A stretch of 64,000 nucleotides of DNA from Seminavis robusta. Lineage: Eukaryota > Bacillariophyta > Bacillariophyceae > Naviculales > Naviculaceae. The stretch is taken from NCBI GenBank assembly GCA_903772945.1, contig CAICTM010000388.1, positions 1-64,000 of the forward strand. Direction: 5' to 3'. The notes under the pieces were generated by a model. It did not search any database and had not been told where the DNA came from. It saw only the letters and a program-made list of their open reading frames with translations. The position numbers and the translations under genes were made by a program. This document shows positions 9,272 to 19,100 of the stretch, one piece after another (position 1 is the stretch's first letter; each line of letters begins with the position of its first letter).

Positions 9272-11682
9272 TTAGCCGACTCGAAGGCTTCGCTCATCCT
9301 TGCAAGAGCAGCCACAGCCACACAACAGATCCGTGCAGTCAAATGACAAGCCAAACGGGGGATAGCACTGCTTGAATGCATTTCCGATACATGTGCCATT
9401 CAAGTCACAGAGACCCGACGGTACATACCCAGAGAGCAATGGATTCCCTTCCAAAGACATTGTATGGAGAGACTGCTGCAGAAAGGATAGCTCTTCTGGA
9501 AGGGTGCCAGATAAGGTGTTATTGGCAAGAATCATGGCCCCCAATGAGGTAAGCGATCCTAATTCACTTGGGATTTGACCTGAAAATTGGGTGTTCTGCA
9601 GCTTCAGATCTCTAAGATTTGTCAGGAGTCCAAGCTCCGAAGGGATTGATTGTGACACAAGGTTGTCATCCAATCTAAAAAACATCATTGTGGTGAGCAG
9701 GCCAATCTCCGTTGGTAGCCCAGAAAATTGATTCGAGCCTCCGAAGACTTTGGTCAACGATGTTGCAAGACCCAATTCAGTTGGAAGAGATCCTTCCAGC
9801 AGGTTGCCCGTGAGAAGAAGACTTGTAAGTGCTGTCAGCTGCCCCATCTCGCTCGGGAGATTTCCTGTGAACCCATTATCAATCAAAGTAAGCGCCAGGA
9901 GCGATTCAGCACGCCCTAGCTCCGTTGGCAGTGAACCTGTGGATATCACCCGACAAGCAGATAGATCGACATGAGTTTCCCCAAAAGCATTGGCAGCAAT
10001 CAACACTAGCAAAATTTGCAAGACACGCACCAGAAAGGCCACAATCGTCCACAATCAATCGTTCCAACTTTGTGAGAGCTCCAATCTCTGCGGGCAGCGT
10101 TCCCTGTAGTTTCTGGACTCCCAGCGCCAGATGTTTCAAGTTGCTAAGTCTCCATATTGCCGAAGGGATGAAACCAGACAGTTGATTCGCACGGAACGAG
10201 ATGATCTCCAAATTAGTAAGCAAGCCAACTGCAGATGGTATGGTGCCTGTGAGAAGCAGATTGCCCAGAGAGATTCCTTTTAAACCTGTCAGCTGTCCAA
10301 TGTGGCTCGCAATGGATCCTTTCAACTCGTTCCAACCCATGGACATAGTCTGCAATGACTTGAGCATGTAAAGCTCATTCGGAACAGAGCCAACCAGATT
10401 GTTCGAGTCCAGCCAGAGATGTTGGTACCTGCCATCCTTGTCACAGGCAGAGGAGGGCGGAGGTTCCAAAAACCCAGCAAACGTTCCAGGATAGAACTTG
10501 GATATGGTGAGTTTCCGGCCAAAGTCTGGTTTCTGGAACCAGTCGCACTCATGGACACTGTGGTTGAGCCAGTGGGTGTTCTTTGTCCATGTGTCCCCGC
10601 TCGTGGTATAATACAGGGTAGCTAGAACAAACTTTTGCTGGATCCGTTCCTTTGTGTACAATGGAAGGTTCTCTGCGTCGTCCAACAACCACTGGTACGC
10701 TTTGGCCTGAGGCGAACCTTCCTTCTCCAAAGCTGCCAGAGTGTCTCCTGGCAACACGGCCTTGATCCTTCCCTCGAGTGACATCAAGGTTGGGGCTGCC
10801 GTTGGGAGAATCGTTTGTTCTTTCCCGGGTGACACTTGTGTGCTATTCTCGTTACTACTCTGCTTGGCAGGAACCGCAACAGCAACCACAATCATCAGTA
10901 CGGCCACCAACACCACGACTCCCAAAAGAACATTGGTCTTGAATTGCTTGGTTCGTTGCTCTCTCTGCAATTCTTGACTCTCGACATTGTAATCCGTGGC
11001 CCGTGGTAGATCATCTCGCCGGGGCATTGTGTCTTCCTGTACCAGGTTGGCCACCGCCAAGCCACTGCTACTATCCTCCGTGGTGCTGTTATCGGCCGTC
11101 ATGTCACCGTTGTGCCCATTTTCGGCTACAGCACCAGGCTGCGTTGGAAGAATCTGTTCCCGCATTAGCCTGGGTTGCGAAAGGGCGGCTTCTTCGTCGT
11201 CATCTTCTACAAGAAGGTTTCGAGAAGACGACTGAATCATGGAGGGAACAAATGTGGATGCTCGTTGCAGTTCAATACCGGGTGCTGCCGAGTAGGCACC
11301 AGGGCGATCGGGTTGTCTGTTCGTACTGGCTTTCCTGGGTACATCGTCCTGAGCAGTGGTCGCCACCTCCTGGGACTCTGGTTGGTTGTAAGAGGTGTAC
11401 TCGCTAATGCGCTTTTGTACCACCCGGATCAGGAAGGAGTCGTCTTTCATCTCTCCCCCAGAGTCGTCTTTCATCTGGGCGGTGTCGGCAGTGCCCTGAC
11501 GCTTCCAGGCAGGAAGCTCGTCGACCGACTTGGTTGGTTGGCTGGACTTTTGTAAATGACTCCTTATCGGGAGACTGAGTGATCCGCGCATGGATCAACT
11601 TGAGCAAATTCAATCCGTCCTCCAACTCGGCCTCTTTCGAATTCATGTCTTCCTTGGTGGTGGGTGAGTCGGTGTGACTCAT
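9272..11682 (-). CDS. Leucine-rich-repeat single-pass membrane protein, two exons, possible frame disturbance near N-terminus
   Basis: Exon 1 ends at 10031 and exon 2 runs 9936-9272; removing the 94-base intron (GTGCGT...CACAG) joins a repeat perfectly as DDCGLSG-SLPTELG. The order is an acidic cytosolic region, one membrane helix (LLGVVVLVAVLMIVVAVAV), then plant-type LRRs of 23-24 residues (LxxLxxLxLxxNxLxGxIPxxLG) and a Cys-rich tail (CGCGCSCKD). Such proteins are abundant in pennate diatoms and are thought to be surface recognition proteins; the ligand is unknown. From the ATG at 11591 the protein has 741 residues, but a better N-terminus (MSHTDSPTTKEDMNSKEAEL) starts at 11682 in another frame, and the two meet at a triplicated CCAA (11530-11541). 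Either a recent slip, an assembly error or a later start explains this. Confidence 0.8.
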
Positions 11683-12870
11683 AGAGCTTTGTTGTTCGAT
11701 CGTCGATTTCGGGGTATTGAAAGGCTTTGCCCAGCTTCAGCGTCGAGCTTCGGTTTGTTGTTGTTTACTCGCCACCGCTTGTGTATAACGGGATGTGGAA
11801 ACAAAACTTCCAATCCTCCCATGCACCCAACCTACATTCTGGCCAGGACGCCACTTGGTCTTCATCGACTGACTTGCATTCCATTCATCATCATCATACC
11901 GGTACTGCCCTCTCATGCTAGAACTTAGAACTTTTGGGTTTTGCATAGTGACACTGTGACACTGTAGTACCAGGTACGTACTGTACCACAGCTAGTACCA
12001 CCTGTACCGCTGGTAACTATGACATAACTGATCAGTTAAGAACTATAATTAGTCTGTGCTGGGTGACGGCGCAAAGAATGCCAGAATGACTATGTCACTG
12101 GATTCTAGATCTCATTCATAAAGCATTACGAGGATTACTTCTTTCATAGGAACACCGTCCTAATCGTGAGTTTGCTACATTCACAATAATTGAAGCAGGA
12201 GTCCATTCTTCATCATTGATATTGTATCTAGCAACATGGGAGAGTTCAGATAGGTAAGAGTCCATTTTACTTGATAAGCTGTCAGGTATTATGGCCTGCA
12301 ACAGTGCATCTTCCTCTCTACCTCCCAAACACCTAGCAAAACACCTGGCAAAAAAAACTTAGCAAAAATTCGTCACTATGTATTATACGTATAACACGTA
12401 CAACACATAATACATGTAATACGTATAATATTTTTCCACTTGTGTTACTTGTGTTGTACGTATGACTTGTCTAATACATATTAAAAGGTTATACGTGTAA
12501 TACGTATGACCTGTAGAATACATAGTGGAAAGGTTATACGTATAATACAACCGCGTGCGTTTCAGGGGCTCTCTATCTTACTACTGGACTTACCCCGGTG
12601 GCTCTTTACAGATTTATATGGATACATGAATGTATGTATAAGTCAGCCTAGTTTATTCGAATTTGGGCACGTTCTCTACTGTCTTAAGATACTCCATACG
12701 CGACAGTGTTAAAGCATACCCATTCGAACCCGTGATTCAATCCATATCAAGATGCACAGAGAACCCCAAAGAGGACCATCTGTTGCCAGCACACTCACTA
12801 CAAAGGGTCATGGTGTTTGATGTTGCCCCATGAACGAGCAACAAGAGGCCACTGTTCAACACAATGTCAA
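11683..12870. other. AT-rich intergenic region, no gene seen
   Basis: About 1.2 kb upstream of the LRR gene and downstream of the acidic-protein gene. It contains GTAC-rich stretches near 11960-12010 and the TACGTA repeat listed separately. No protein-like frame was found. Confidence 0.4.
12375..12545. repeat. Degenerate TACGTA/TAATACGTAT repeat
   Basis: A 170-base stretch in which TATTATACGTATAAC-like words recur about eight times in both orientations (TACGTATAAT, TAATACGTAT, TTATACGTGT). The units are partly self-complementary. Low complexity; no known family assigned. Confidence 0.6.
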
Positions 12871-13701
12871 TCAATAAGAAAAGCTTCCAGTGCATAGAAC
12901 CTCAATTTCATAGGGAGACTGCGAGTTGTCGTCTTCGTTGTTATCTCCATCACCACTGTCATTTCCCTCAATGTCTTCTGCTCCACCATCAACGGTGTCT
13001 TCCTCTTCGTCTTCTTCCTCCTCAGAAGTGTCGGCTCCAGTCTTCGTCTTCTTGGTGGGACTTTCATCGTCTTCGATGTCACTGCCGGTGCGTTTGTTGG
13101 CAGCATCATCTACCTGCTGTTCCTCTCCGTCGTCCTCATTTTCGTCTTCTTCCACTTCCTCCTCTTGGACGTCGTCGCCGTCGTCTTCAACCTGAGACAT
13201 GACCCATTTGCATGGACGTTGCAAGATGGGGTCGATTGCTTCTTCCTCTTCCTCGGAATCATCGGTGTCTTCTTCTTCCTCGGAATCATCAGTGTCTTCT
13301 TCTTCCTCGGCATCGTCGGTGTTTTCTTCGGCTTCTTCCTCGGCGTCATCCTCCACCGGTTCGTTGACTGGTTCATCCTCCACCGGTTCATCGTCCACTG
13401 GTTCATCGTCCACTGGTTCATCATCCACCGGTTCTTGGGCTTCTTGAGCAATGCGACGGAAGAGTCCAACAACCCCAACCGACGAGTCATCACTACCGGA
13501 CGTTTCCCCATCGAACTGACGCTCAATGTTGCGAATGGCAATCTGACCTAAAAGGGCTTCTTCCTCGTCCTCGCTTGGGTCTTCGACCATTTCAGTGGCA
13601 AGGTCGATGTCGCTCAACCAGCGGTGGTAACGTTGGATGTAAGTGTCTTCGTCAAACTCCCAATCTCGCAGAACCTGGTTGTCTTCGCTGCTTCTTTCCA
13701 T
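12871..13701 (-). CDS. Acidic repeat protein of unknown function
   Basis: A 276-residue protein from an ATG at 13701. The first 90 residues are ordinary and probably folded (NQVLRDWEFDEDTYIQRYHRWLSD, split here for reading; also IAIRNIERQFDGE). The rest is strongly acidic and disordered, with a five-fold EPVDD repeat coded by a 15-base tandem repeat (13361-13437) and a DDSEEEEDT repeat coded by a 30-base one (about 13250-13335). A basic SPTKKTKTG near residue 215 could be a nuclear signal. Histone-chaperone-like or nucleolar acidic proteins look similar, but no family motif supports that. Expansion of the coding minisatellites is probably recent. Confidence 0.65.
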   Translation of the reverse strand: MERSSEDNQVLRDWEFDEDTYIQRYHRWLSDIDLATEMVEDPSEDEEEALLGQIAIRNIERQFDGETSGSDDSSVGVVGLFRRIAQEAQEPVDDEPVDDEPVDDEPVEDEPVNEPVEDDAEEEAEENTDDAEEEEDTDDSEEEEDTDDSEEEEEAIDPILQRPCKWVMSQVEDDGDDVQEEEVEEDENEDDGEEQQVDDAANKRTGSDIEDDESPTKKTKTGADTSEEEEDEEEDTVDGGAEDIEGNDSGDGDNNEDDNSQSPYEIEVLCTGSFSY

Positions 13702-13887
13702 GGGTCAGTGTTGGAGGTTGTATTACAGACACCTCAATACAAATTATTCGTTTATCCCAATCTAGTTTAGAGGGGATATCTATATCTATTCTCTAGTTAC
13801 ATACATGGGGAGTTTAACTGATCTATATGGTCACCCCCTTCACTCTTTGAAGTTGAATCAATCCCAGAAATACATGGAGAAAGATCA

Positions 13888-13972
13888 CTTCTTGGAAATA
13901 GCTTAACAGTAAAACCCTTTTAACCTTTACTAAGCTAGAGTGTTATTTTACTGTTAAGCTATTTCCAAGAAG
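13888..13972. repeat. Perfect 27-bp foldback (inverted repeat with 31-base loop)
   Basis: Bases 13888-13914 are the exact reverse complement of 13946-13972; the arm starts CTTCTTGGAAATAGC and ends in AAAA. The loop (13915-13945) contains TAAGCTAG. It marks the left edge of the palindrome-dense block. It could be a small foldback element, a hairpin RNA precursor, or a template-switch product. Confidence 0.85.
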
Positions 13973-14355
13973 ATCATCTCGAATTCGAGATCTTGTCACC
14001 AACATGGTGATATCGATATTGACTTCATCCTATTACATGATATCAAGCTAAGGTAAAGAGCAACAGGTGTAGCAAACGGCTCAGGCAAAAAGGGCTCTAG
14101 CCTCAGCAAGAGAGCTATCCAAACAGCCTTGCAGGAAAAAGGCAACATCACGAAATCGTGCTGCACAGAGTGACTACACCGGAGGATCGACAGATCGACT
14201 CCGCAAATGAATCAGCCTAACCGAAGAGTACCACATGAAAGAGCATTACTAACTACACCACTCTATTACTTGAACGAAGCGAATACACCAGGATCGAACT
14301 GATTGAGTTACAACCAATCGAGTTGGAGCAAGAAGTGAGCTCAAGACAGAAGCAA

Positions 14356-14548
14356 GCTCACAGCAGTGAGCACGCAAGGCGCCGCAGCTCGAGCACCGGA
14401 ACAGTTACCGGAAGCGAGCTCACAGGAGTGAGCAGAAAGGCTACTACCGGTACAGTGTGACCGTAGGAAGCCGATCTTAAGAAACACGCTCCAGGAGTGA
14501 GCTCCGGAGCAAGAAAGGAACAAGATCAGTTCACAGGAGTGAGCGAAC
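14356..14548. repeat. Cluster of AGGA/AGCA-loop hairpins
   Basis: GCTCACAGCAGTGAGC (14356-14371) and GCTCACAGGAGTGAGC (14418-14433) are perfect 6-bp stems with 4-base loops. GCTCCAGGAGTGAGC (14487-14501) and GTTCACAGGAGTGAGCGAAC (14529-14548) are variants. The first also competes with GTGAGCT/AGCTCAC (14335-14361). Related hairpins with other stems and the same loop lie at 15665-15683, 15785-15796, 16051-16064 and 16612-16635. Confidence 0.75.
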
Positions 14549-14701
14549 ACCAAGACTTTGTGCTGCGGAAACAGCCATTGTATGACTGCTAAGTGCAGGT
14601 ACGAAAGACACTATTACGAAAGACAAATACAAGAAGAAGTGCAGGAGTGGCAATCAAGCTATCTAGCTAGCTACCACGACAAGTCCAACCGGAACAAGCA
14701 A

Positions 14702-14787
14702 GGCTACTGTACGATACGGAGCAAAGGCTACTGTACGATACGGAGCAGAGGCTACTGTACGGTGCGGAGCAGAGCTACTGTGAGCAC
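14702..14787. repeat. 24-base tandem repeat, about 3.5 copies
   Basis: Units begin at 14702, 14726 and 14750 with GGCTACTGTACGATACGGAG, then decay at 14774 (GCTACTGTGAGCAC). The period is divisible by three, but none of the three frames reads as a known protein repeat. Confidence 0.85.
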
Positions 14788-15822
14788 AACAGCAAGCCAA
14801 GAGGAGCAACACCAGAGGTGTTACCACAGAAGAGGAACGAGATAACAAATTCCAACAGGAATACCACAGAGGTACTTCCGTGGGAGAGTTCCTATCCTCA
14901 ACAAGAGAGCCATCGAAATAGGCTACTAGAAGAGAGGTGCGACGGAACAGAAAATTCCAACGCACAATAACAAGCCATCTTACCAGGCCGATTACTCGAC
15001 AACGACAGGTCCTACGGAAGGACTGTCATACAGGAAGTTGTGCTTTGAACACTAGTGCAACAGGCCCCAAGAGTACAAGCTGTCGAACGCAACCGGAAAC
15101 GAGTTGCATCTATCGACAACAGGCTGAATAAGAGAGAATTTGCGAATTTTGCAACTTCCACCAACCAACAACAAAGGCAACGACTACGATCTAGCCAGTC
15201 GCTGCCACTACGTCGAACAACCGCGACAGTAGTATCAACAGCGCCAATGCGTTGATACCGATAGCAGCAACAGCGTCGACCAGAAGAAGAAGTGTCGACT
15301 GAAGCAACAAGACAACCGAACAACGACCGCTGCTACTGCTAACGAACAGTGCCGATAGCGGCAAGCAATAGCGGCAAGCAACAGCGTCGGCAGCTACTGT
15401 CCACAGAGGAAGACATTGCTTTTTGTGAGGAAATCGCTGACTTCCAGGCATCATTTCCACGGAACGACCAAGAAGAACAAAGAACAAGATCCAGCTCAGC
15501 GAACGCACAACAACCACTGAACGGGAAAAGGTATCTTTCCACCGCGAAAAGGTATACGGAGCCAGATCCAAAACCGTTTGATCTCTCCGTACGTTGGCAA
15601 CAAGAGCAGTTTCCGTGTCGGAGCCAGCTACCAATGCACCCACCTATGCAGCTACTGCATGGTACCGGTACAGGAGTTACCGGAGCATGTCCTGCAGATA
15701 GCTATAGCTAGCTACCGGCACAAAAGCTACCGCTACAGTGCAAGCCACCGGATAAGCAGTGCAAGCAGAACAAAGCTTTAGGAAGCACAGGAGTGCATCC
15801 ACAAGCATTGAATATTTTCTTT

Positions 15823-15951
15823 GGAGTGTGTACTGAGTTTCACTCAGCACCTCCTCCCCTTTCATGGAGTGTGTATTGTGGCATCCCAGCCACAGCACCT
15901 CCTACTACCTTTTATGGAAAGTGTATTGTGCACCTGAAACACAGCACTTCC
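15823..15951. repeat. Three tandem hairpins with compensating stem changes
   Basis: Units at 15823-15854, 15866-15902 and 15916-15951. All share an outer stem, an inner GTG/CAC stem and a variable tip. Outer stem: GGAG/CTCC in units 1 and 2, GGAA/TTCC in unit 3. Tip: CTGAG/CTCAG, then TGTGG/CCACA, then TGTG/CACA. The changes on one arm are matched on the other. This is what selection on (or templated copying of) a folded structure would give. Confidence 0.7.
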
Positions 15952-16598
15952 TCCACTGATTACAGGCAAACCTGAGGCAACACCAGCCTCTAGGTAGGCA
16001 ACAACAGATACCATTACAAGACCATGCCCTTGCTATTTGATCACAGCAAGTGCACAGGAGTGTGAGGGTACCCAAATCCAAAACCTACAATCCTACAAAC
16101 AAAATCATCATAACATCCGCCTTTATAGGCAATGCCGTAACCATCAATGGCCACAACAATGGCCACAACTACACGGCCAACAACCATCAATGGCTACATC
16201 AACAGCCAGCATCGATGGCAACAACAGACAACAACGGTATCTACCACTACCAAACCGATTACAATGAATCGACCAAACCAAATTCAAATTGCATCTACAA
16301 TAACGGCAACTGCAACAACAGCAGAACAACAGTGAACGTTGAACTGAGTAGCTAGCTACAAGCAAGCCACTCAAGAGTTCACAAGACAAGGAACCAAGCC
16401 ACAGGATGGCTGGAGCATTCAGAGTTTGACCCACAAGCGGGAACCTGATCAATAGAAACAACAAGAGGGTGCACACCTCAGCTCCACCATGCAACTACTG
16501 TACAGAGATTGCAACCAACCTTAGTCTCACACCAACAACAGAAGTACGTAAGTACATCAAATCAAGCCTACAACAGATACAACTATGGACGACTACAA

Positions 16599-16706
16599 GT
16601 CCTGTCACAGCCTGCTCACAGGAGTGTAAGAGCAGTGACAGAACCAACACTTGTCCTGCCACAGCCATCTCACAGGAGTGTAAGAGCAGTGACATCACCA
16701 ACCAAA
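16599..16706. repeat. 54-base direct repeat, two copies, third diverged copy at 17590
   Basis: Copies start at 16599 and 16653 and share CACAGGAGTGTAAGAGCAGT, the AGGA hairpin inside a larger TGTCA/TGACA stem (16603-16640). A third copy near 17590-17635 has replaced the loop region by CACACCAAGTGTG, another perfect hairpin. Confidence 0.7.
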
Positions 16707-19100
16707 GGATCTACCGACTACATCACCATCGAACCATCATCGACCGTGACACGTCCAGGTCCAGTGGAGCCCATCAAGTTGGAGCCTCCACAACTACTAC
16801 CGAATACTTCCTTACAAGTATCCAAACTTCCAAGGGCTTCCAGCCCCAACTCAGAGTAACATTGTGGCAAGGAACTTCCTCCTAGTTCCAGCTACTACAA
16901 CAGTTCTCACAGGTGTCGCTATAGCCTGACTTCCCAGTCTCAGCTACGGCAACAACCATATGACGGTACCTAGTGTACCAAGTGACGGCACCAGTCACCA
17001 CAAGTGACGACACCAGCAGTCACGAGTCACACATGAGTATAAACAACCATGACAAGAGGAAACAATAACTCAACCATTTCCTCATTCCATCTTCAGACAT
17101 CGAGACCATCCAAGAACTGGGTTCAGTCGAACCCAACAAGTCCTTGACTTCCAAGCCCCATCAAGTGTCCATGCAGCCGAACTTCCCAGTCCGAGCCGCA
17201 GGTACACCAGGTGACGGTATCATCCGACACCAGTCTTCCAGGAGTGGCACCACTCACAGCAGGAGTGCCAGCCACAAAGACTTTTCTGACGATGACATTT
17301 TCCGTATTGTCTCGTCTACACCCGCTCAGCTTCTCGCCACCAAGCGGGATGCCGAGCAACTACTTCCAAGGTTTGTTTTGGACTCATTGCAAGCCAGTCG
17401 ACACGACGACGTGAGACTTGGATTACAAAGCCTTTCCAAGGTAGGAGCCTGCTTACCCAAGCACTGATAGACACTTTGAGTGCTATCGATTCTCAGGAAT
17501 CCTAGAGGCACCGCCTCAAGCTCCACAGCAATCCAAGTTGCATCCAATGTCCAAACCAACCAAGCCAGCTTTGGCTACAACAAGTACAAGTCCTGCCACA
17601 GCTGCTCACACCAAGTGTGCCAACAGTGACAGCAGGAGTGGTATTGATAAAGTTGTATCCACCAAAACCAAAGTCTCAAACCTTTTTCAACCTTCCTTTG
17701 ATTCTCCGATCGATCTATCCAGATTGACACACCAGATCGACTGACAAGAAACGATCATGCCAAGATCGAATGACACGAAGCGATCGATCACAAGCAGCGA
17801 CCACAGATCGATTCAGTTTGACTCTCGCGATCGACTCAGAAGATCCATCATGAGATTGCAAGTGGACCACAGAAGCTATCAAGGCAGAGCAAGCTTACTC
17901 AAGCAAGGGTAGCACACAACAGTGCTACCGGGATATCTTCTGCAGAGGATTCCCACAGTTCCACAGGAACAGTTCCACCATGGAACCAGCCAAAGCAAGC
18001 AACAGTTCGACGGAACGCCACAAGTTGCCAGCATCCATCTACAAGAGGTGCAAACCAAGGTCCACAATCAAGCAAGCACACATTATGTACAACAAGTCAC
18101 AGCATTCGATTCGAAAGAAGAGGAGGCCGTGATAAGGAAGAAACTTCCCCAGCTGGGAAGAAGAGGATTCCATTCCTCTGGAAAAGAAAAAAGCAGGACA
18201 TCCAACACTCTTGGACATCCAACAAGAGAGACAGCTCACTTCCATTCCAATGGACAACAGCTGACTCCAGATAGCTACAAGCTATTGCACAGACTCATGC
18301 TCACTGATTTCCAAATCCAGTATCAAGCCTGAATGGATTGAAAACGCAACGCGTGTCCTCATCAATACAATGTCAACCGATACTGTGATGATTCAACAGT
18401 ATCAGCACCAAGTACGGTCAGCCAAAGTACAAAGGTCCTTACACTATAGACCGGTCAATGACAATGGCACTGTACGGCTCAACATGCTACCGCCACGGCG
18501 GCACAGTCTACCAGACTTGGAACATAAGGTATATAACCCATACAAGGCCTGATCCCCTTGTAGGATTGCCATCGTGCGACGCAATGTCTACATCCAAATC
18601 TCATGAGAGTGCCCGCACTTTAAATCATATGTTCTCCTTGTCCGACTGCTGTCGCGCCTTCTGTGACCCTTGTCAGGGGGCGAATGCAATACACGGCTCT
18701 TAGCCTTATTCGCGACTCGATCCTAGATAGGGTTTTGAGTTCGACTCATGACTGAGTCTCTCGTGAATAGTCATTTGAGACAGGGTTCTCAATGACTGCG
18801 CTAGTCATACTAGGTCGATGATGAAACATCGCTCTAGATATTTAGCCAGCGTGGAGTACTTCCACGCTACTAGATCCAGGCTAGACAAACCTTCCACGCG
18901 TTCCGTTTTAGGATCGTGGAGAGACGTAGGATTACTACCACAACCTACTCTATCACACTTTATAGTCTCCCGCGGGAAGCCAGATCTACGATCCCTTTAT
19001 GATGATCTCTCTCGTTGATTAGTTTTCATAGCTTTCTAATCTCTCTCATAACTTTCATTCTCTCAAACTCAAAACACTCGAAAGATCTTTACACTAGCTT

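Larger units (their letters stand above)
13976..19090. repeat. 5.1-kb palindrome-dense, gene-free block
   Basis: No frame longer than about 170 codons and none with protein-like composition. The + strand is poor in T and rich in CAA/ACA/CAG words for most of 14.3-18.0 kb. Short perfect inverted repeats with loops of 2-12 bases occur every few tens of bases. Examples: ATCTCGAATTCGAGAT (13976-13991), TCACCA/TGGTGA (13996-14010), GTATCAAC/GTTGATAC (15232-15258), CTTCCC/GGGAAG (18144-18160), GATACTG/CAGTATC (18379-18403), TACAAGG/CCTTGTA (18541-18562), GACTCA/TGAGTC (18743-18758), AGCGTGG/CCACGCT (18848-18868). It ends where the MULE transposase frame begins. It may be a non-coding mobile element or a structured transcript; I cannot assign a family. 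Confidence 0.6.

Noticed and set aside
13110-13551. Frames on both strands over the acidic gene
   Set aside because: They arise from the 15- and 30-base coding repeats of the acidic protein; only its own frame continues into a non-repetitive domain.
14558-14845. Repeat protein from the 24-base tandem repeat
   Set aside because: The frame has no start context and ends in low-complexity sequence; neighbouring frames are equally open, so the repeat is better read as non-coding.
18690-18765. tRNA-like B box (GAGTTCGACTC)
   Set aside because: The five bases on each side do not pair as a T-stem and no A box lies at the right distance.
18600-19095. Right end of the palindrome block as a long terminal repeat
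   Set aside because: No second copy of this stretch occurs on the left side or anywhere in the window, no primer site or polyprotein frame was seen, and the same short-palindrome texture runs through it as through the rest of the block.
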